Shown here piece after piece: positions 60,341 through 64,000 of a stretch of DNA of 64,000 nucleotides; positions within the stretch are counted from its first letter, which is position 1, and each line of letters starts with the position of its first letter. The position numbers were made by a program, and so were the translations under genes. This stretch comes from Erwinia sp. 198 (GTDB lineage: Bacteria; Pseudomonadota; Gammaproteobacteria; Enterobacterales; Enterobacteriaceae). Location of the stretch: the NCBI RefSeq assembly GCF_003937915.1, contig NZ_RHUM01000003.1:195985-259984 (forward strand), given 5' to 3'. The notes under the pieces are model-generated. The model was not told the DNA's origin. It worked only from the letters and a program-made list of their open reading frames with translations, and ran no database searches.

Positions 60341-60745
60341 TTCCACCGCTATCCATATACTTTTTTAAACAGAGCAGCACTCTTCAGACTCTTCCCGATA
60401 AAGAATGGTCTTGTTGCCTCCACGTATCACTGCCCTAAGACGGCAAAATACCTATAGCGATGATGAAATTAATCCCGCACGGCTCTGCTGCGTTTGATTT
60501 TTCTTCCTGCACTCCCCGTGCAGCCGCCTTAGCTCCACATCATCGTACGTTAAGCCAGACCCGGCGGCTCTCTTTGTTATAAGAAAATCCTGACATATTA
60601 ATTTCATTAACTGAATGATATCTTTGAGGATCCCTGAGCCACCGTGACTGATAGCAGCGGCCAGCTATACGGGCGGTTACACCAGTGGCCAGGCACAGGG
60701 AAAACTAAAGCGGTTTTAACTCTCATTATTTCAGGAAAACTGACT
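60341..60745. other. Region between DUF943 and the glycosyltransferase
   Basis: About 400 bp hold no recognised gene. A short minus-strand stretch near 60360-60440 (residues AVIRGGNKTILYREES then ECCSV and stop) looks faintly coding but has a stop just upstream and no start. The AT content falls towards the glycosyltransferase. The final 50 bases carry AGGAAAACTGACT as its ribosome site. Confidence 0.4.
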
Positions 60746-61936
60746 ATGACGGTGAAGATAAGCGGCAAGAATATCCAACGGCACGTGGCCATTTTTAACT
60801 GTGCTGAACAGGGACACGTCAACCCGACCCTGGGGCTGGTCAAAGCACTGGTCGCGCGGGGCTACAGGGTCAGCTATACCACCTCGCCAGAGTTTTCCTC
60901 TCTTGTCGCTTCCTGCGGCGCCACGCCGGTTTTGTTTGAACCCACTTTTACCAAAGAACAGCCACGACCAGAGGATATGGGCTACGTTGTCCGCGAGCTG
61001 GCGCAGGAAGCACAGGCGACCTGCCGCCCTTTGCTGGCGGCCTTTGAGAACGACCGGCCCGACATTATCGCCTACGGCCCGCTTAGCTGGCTGGGCAAGA
61101 TATTCGCCCATCTTTGGCAAGTTCCGGCCATCAGCCTTAATCCTACCCACGTCAGCTATCAGGGGCAGTCTGAGGAGTGGCTGGGCCTGTCGGGCGAAGA
61201 GTGGCCCTGCATACCGATTCTGGAAAAAATGCTGCATGACAATAACCTGAGCGTGGATCTTCGTGCCATCCTGGCCGCCCGCGATACTGCCATTGCCTTT
61301 ATTCCGCGCTCTTTTCAGGAAAAACCCGACACTATTCCCCCTGGCGTAACCTTTGTCGGGCCAGAGATCAGGCCGGTAACCACGCAGCCTGGCTGGAAAC
61401 CCGACTCAGCAGGACGGCCGATTGTCGCCATTTCGCTGGGCTCCGTTTATACCCATCAGACCGCTTTTTTCCGCGCCTGCATTCAGGCCTTCGCCAATAG
61501 CGAGTGGCATGTCGTTATGGCTATTGGCCGCTATGTGGATCCCGCGCAGCTGGGAGCTCTGCCTGCCAATATTGAAATTCACCGTCAGATAGCTCAGCTT
61601 GAGGTGCTACAGGCGGCAAGCCTGTTTATCACCCATGCCGGGATGAACAGCCTGATGGAGGCCGTTTATTTCGGCGTGCCGGTGATAGCCGTGCCTCAGC
61701 AGGCTGAACAGCGCCTTAATGCCCGGCGCGTTGAGGCGCTTGGCTTAGGAAAATATTTACCTCGCGAGACTCTTTCAGCCGCCAGCCTGCTTGCGGCCTC
61801 GCAGCAGATAAGCGCCGATCCGGCCTGTCAGAAAAACCTGGCCGCTCTACAGCAAGAAATTTATCAGGCAGGCGGCGCCAGCGCTGCGGCAGACGTATTC
61901 GATCGGATCCTGGCAGCAGGTCAGCGCGCTGCCTGA
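60746..61936 (+). CDS. MGT-type glycosyltransferase (GT1 family)
   Basis: This 396-residue GT-B glycosyltransferase is of the macrolide/MGT kind that transfers sugar from a nucleotide sugar to a small hydrophobic acceptor. The N-terminal domain starts HVAIFNCAEQGHVNPTLGLV, with the EQGHVNP acceptor loop. The C-terminal nucleotide-sugar motif is FITHAGMNSLMEAVYFGVP (HAGMNS 297-302), followed by QQAEQRLNARRVEALG. The start at 60746 has AGGAAA; a GTG 34 codons earlier adds unrelated sequence. It is distantly like CrtX, but no carotenoid genes are nearby. The acceptor is unknown. Confidence 0.87.
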   Translation: MTVKISGKNIQRHVAIFNCAEQGHVNPTLGLVKALVARGYRVSYTTSPEFSSLVASCGATPVLFEPTFTKEQPRPEDMGYVVRELAQEAQATCRPLLAAFENDRPDIIAYGPLSWLGKIFAHLWQVPAISLNPTHVSYQGQSEEWLGLSGEEWPCIPILEKMLHDNNLSVDLRAILAARDTAIAFIPRSFQEKPDTIPPGVTFVGPEIRPVTTQPGWKPDSAGRPIVAISLGSVYTHQTAFFRACIQAFANSEWHVVMAIGRYVDPAQLGALPANIEIHRQIAQLEVLQAASLFITHAGMNSLMEAVYFGVPVIAVPQQAEQRLNARRVEALGLGKYLPRETLSAASLLAASQQISADPACQKNLAALQQEIYQAGGASAAADVFDRILAAGQRAA

Positions 61937-62045
61937 CTGGTTTACACATTGCTGACGGCTGCCGCAAAGGCCTGACCAGGCAATCTGCCGGGCCTTTGGG
62001 CTGCCGTGAATAGAGTACTGTTTTAAACGCAGCCGGGAGCTGAAA

Positions 62046-63152
62046 ATGACGCTGATAAACGCAGCCGTAGTTCGTGAAAAAGGCGGGGATTTTCTTATTG
62101 AGGAACTCATCCTTGATGATCTACGCCCGCATGAGGTTTTGGTCAACGTAGTAGCTTGTGGTGTTTGTCACTCGGATCTGGTTATCCGCGATCAGGAGTA
62201 TCCGGTGCCGCTGCCGATGGTGCTGGGTCATGAGGGCGCAGGAATTATTGAAAAGGTGGGCAATGCCGTTACGCACGTCCAGCCCGGCGACCATGTAGTG
62301 ATGAGCTTTGGCGCCTGTGGCGTCTGCCGCAATTGCCTGGCAAAAAAACCTTTTTATTGCCTGACGTTTTATGAGCAAAATTTTAAAGGCAGCCGAATGG
62401 ACGGCAGCCACTGCCATCATACTCATGATGGCGAGCCTGTCGGCGGCTCTTTTTTTGCGCAAAGCGCTTTCAGTAACTTCGCGCTGGTGCCTGAAACCAA
62501 CGTCATCAAAATCCGCAAGGATGTGCCGCTGGAGCTGATGGGGCCGCTTGGCTGTGGCATCCAGACGGGAGCAGGCGCAATAATCAACGTCCTGCAACCT
62601 GAGCCTGGCTCCTCTGTCGCTATTTTCGGAGCCGGTGCGGTTGGTCTTTCAGCCGCGCTTGCCGCTATAGCGCTGGACGTTGCGACGGTCATAATGATTG
62701 ATATCAATGCCGAGCGCCTCGCTTTTGCCAAAACGCTGGGGGTGAGCCATACCATCAACAGTTTGGAGCAGGATCCTGTCACGGCGATTAACGCTATCCT
62801 CAGCCATGGCGTAGACTATTCGCTTGAATGTACCGGGCGCCCGGCCGTTTTCAGGCAGGCAGTTGAGGCATTAAGCACGCCCGGCGTATGTGGATTACTT
62901 GGCGCCGCACCGCTGGGTACCGAAGTTACTCTGGATATGAGCACGTTGCTGTTTGGCCGGACGATACGCGGCATCGTCGAAGGAGAAAGCGTACCGGCCG
63001 AGTTTATTCCGCAGCTTATTGAGCTGTGGCATGACGGAAAATTTCCTTTTGAAAAGCTAATCAAACTGTATGACTTTACTGATATCAACAAAGCGGTAAA
63101 GGCAGCCGAAAGCGGCAGCGTAATCAAGCCTGTTCTCAGGATGATCCGATAG
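62046..63152 (+). CDS. Zinc-dependent alcohol dehydrogenase (aryl-alcohol type)
   Basis: This 368-residue MDR-superfamily enzyme oxidises an alcohol with NAD(P)+. Catalytic zinc ligands are Cys41, His62 and Cys170 (GPLGCGIQTGAG), structural zinc ligands Cys91, 94, 97 and 105, and the Rossmann motif is FGAGAVGL (194-201). The FKGSRMDGSHCHH segment and overall layout resemble benzyl/aryl-alcohol dehydrogenases. It is 109 bp downstream of the glycosyltransferase on the same strand, with a possible own promoter, so shared function is uncertain. Confidence 0.9.
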   Translation: MTLINAAVVREKGGDFLIEELILDDLRPHEVLVNVVACGVCHSDLVIRDQEYPVPLPMVLGHEGAGIIEKVGNAVTHVQPGDHVVMSFGACGVCRNCLAKKPFYCLTFYEQNFKGSRMDGSHCHHTHDGEPVGGSFFAQSAFSNFALVPETNVIKIRKDVPLELMGPLGCGIQTGAGAIINVLQPEPGSSVAIFGAGAVGLSAALAAIALDVATVIMIDINAERLAFAKTLGVSHTINSLEQDPVTAINAILSHGVDYSLECTGRPAVFRQAVEALSTPGVCGLLGAAPLGTEVTLDMSTLLFGRTIRGIVEGESVPAEFIPQLIELWHDGKFPFEKLIKLYDFTDINKAVKAAESGSVIKPVLRMIR

Positions 63153-63166
63153 CCCCTCTTTATATC

Positions 63167-63229
63167 GTCTGTTTTCCTGCTGCTGAAGATAAGCGCGTTG
63201 ACGCTGTTTTCCCGCTGCTGAAAACAGAC
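63167..63229. repeat. Inverted and direct repeat cluster after the dehydrogenase gene
   Basis: GTCTGTTTTC (63167-63176) and GAAAACAGAC (63220-63229) are perfect 10-bp inverted repeats 43 bp apart. Inside, a 17-bp direct repeat GTTTTCcTGCTGCTGAA (63171-63187) recurs as GTTTTCcCGCTGCTGAA (63205-63221) with one mismatch. It lies 15 bases past the dehydrogenase stop and may be part of its 3' end, or a duplicated element. Confidence 0.7.
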
Positions 63230-63331
63230 GTCTTGCCGCGCGCTTGTGCCCGTTCACTGCCAGATGACTGGCTGCTCACCAGCGACGTCGCCGCAAAATA
63301 TAGCCTTCTCTAAACCTTCAAACTATGTAAA

Positions 63332-63384
63332 AAGTGTGATGACGATCACTTTCGGATTGAATTTTATGCGGTCGGCTCTAGAAT
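63332..63384 (+). promoter_or_regulatory. sotB promoter with CRP-like palindrome
   Basis: The promoter TTGAAT (63357-63362), 16-bp spacer, TAGAAT (63379-63384) would start transcription near 63391. Just upstream AAAGTG...CACTTT encloses TGTGA-TGACGA-TCACT (63335-63350), close to the CRP consensus. Its centre is about 48 bp from the start, not a standard class II distance, so another regulator of similar symmetry is possible. Confidence 0.6.
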
Positions 63385-63416
63385 GACGCGTTTTGAGTTT
63401 TGCGGAGCAGAAGCCT

Positions 63417-64000
63417 ATGACTGATATGAACACCGTTACCGTTTCACGCAAAGTTGCCTGGTCACGCGTTCTGGCTTTGGCTGTTGCTGCGTTTATCTTT
63501 AATACCACGGAATATATGCCTGTCGGCCTGCTCTCCGATATCGGCCACAGCTTCGGCATGGAGTCGGCGCAGGCGGGCATTATGCTGACTATCTATGCGT
63601 GGATTGTGGCGCTGATGTCGCTGCCGCTGATGCTGATGACCAGCAATACCGATCGGCGCGTGCTGTTGATTGCGATCTTTGGCCTGTTTACCTTTAGCCA
63701 TGTGCTGGCCTTTTTCGCCTGGAGCTTCGACGTGCTGCTGCTGAGCCGCGCGGGCGTAGCGCTGGCCCATGCGCTGTTCTGGTCTATCACCGCATCACTG
63801 GCGGTCAGGCTGGCCCCGCCGGGTAAAAGAGCGCAGGCGCTGAGCCTGATTGCGACCGCTACCGCGCTGGCTTCCGTGCTGGGCCTGCCGCTGGGCAGAA
63901 TTATCGGTCAGGCCTTCGGCTGGCGCAGCACCTTCCTGGCCATTGGCGTCGGGGCTTTAGTGCTGCTGGGTCTGATTTTAAAAATTATGCCGCGCGTGCC
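63417..64000 (+). CDS. sotB: Sugar efflux transporter SotB (partial)
   Basis: These are the N-terminal 194 codons of a DHA1 MFS exporter; the gene runs off the right edge. [20 protein letters not shown] and [23 protein letters not shown] segments match SotB (YdeA), which exports arabinose and IPTG in E. coli. Two-thirds of the N-terminal six-helix half and more are visible. GCGGAG precedes the ATG at a good distance. Confidence 0.93.
   Translation, partial: MTDMNTVTVSRKVAWSRVLALAVAAFIFNTTEYMPVGLLSDIGHSFGMESAQAGIMLTIYAWIVALMSLPLMLMTSNTDRRVLLIAIFGLFTFSHVLAFFAWSFDVLLLSRAGVALAHALFWSITASLAVRLAPPGKRAQALSLIATATALASVLGLPLGRIIGQAFGWRSTFLAIGVGALVLLGLILKIMPRV

Noticed and set aside
58877..60745. A tRNA-end direct repeat marking an integrated element
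   Set aside because: I looked for a second copy of the tRNA 3' end in the following sequence and did not see one in this window; no integrase gene either.
60746..61936. Zeaxanthin glucosyltransferase CrtX of a carotenoid cluster
   Set aside because: The fold is related, but no crtE, crtY, crtI, crtB or crtZ genes are nearby and the length and motifs fit the broader MGT group better.

Overview
The window is chromosomal DNA from a member of the Enterobacterales, most likely Erwiniaceae (Pantoea, Mixta or Erwinia type). From thiM to the proline tRNA the gene order follows the 47-49 minute part of the E. coli K-12 map closely: thiMD, mrp-metG, yohJK, cdd, sanA, mglBAC-galS, yeiB, folE, yeiG, lysP, yeiE, yeiH, nfo, fruBKA, yeiW, yeiP, yeiR, lpxT, mepS, pdeN, yejABEF, yejG, bcr, rsuA, radD, rplY, yejK, yejL, yejM, tRNA-Pro. 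Most of it is moderately GC-rich core genome. The genus is an inference from gene content (no cirA or setB at their E. coli places; DUF943/DUF3289 genes present); no rRNA or other marker is available.

Layout. 1-1.3 kb: thiamine salvage kinases thiM-thiD behind a TPP riboswitch. 2-6 kb: a large S6-type serine protease autotransporter with a 36-bp tandem repeat linker and an AT-rich upstream region. 6-6.8 kb: a small unknown protein translationally coupled to a GNAT acetyltransferase. 6.8-15 kb: core genes mrp, metG, yohJK, cdd, maeA, sanA. 15-20.9 kb: an SDR oxidoreductase, then the mgl galactose importer and its repressor galS, with twin CRP/gal-operator promoters. 20.9-27.1 kb: yeiB, folE, an MFS/LysR divergent pair, and a glutathione-dependent formaldehyde detoxification operon (frmA-yeiG). 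27.2-29.6 kb: a Fur-box-controlled iron-type ABC permease and ATPase with no binding protein. 29.6-38.5 kb: lysP, yeiE, a DUF1232 protein, yeiH, nfo, and the fructose PTS operon fruBKA behind two Cra operators. 38.6-45 kb: yeiW, yeiP, a minimal fimbrial-like secreted protein, yeiR, lpxT, mepS, pdeN. 45-58.7 kb: the Yej peptide ABC importer, yejG, bcr, rsuA, radD, rplY, yejK, yejL, yejM.

After tRNA-Pro(GGG) at 58.9 kb the character changes to an AT-rich accessory strip (about 59.0-60.7 kb) with gene wreckage. It holds a small two-helix membrane protein overlapping the end of a truncated gene on the minus strand, the C-terminal piece of a DUF3289 protein, and a DUF943 gene broken by one extra T in a seven-T run. 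It looks like the decayed remains of a polymorphic accessory cluster next to a tRNA gene. It is followed by an orphan MGT-type glycosyltransferase, a zinc alcohol dehydrogenase, and the 5' part of sotB.

I saw no CRISPR array, intact insertion sequence, prophage module or rRNA. The least explained parts are the post-tRNA strip, the autotransporter, the small gene/GNAT pair and the orphan glycosyltransferase-dehydrogenase pair.
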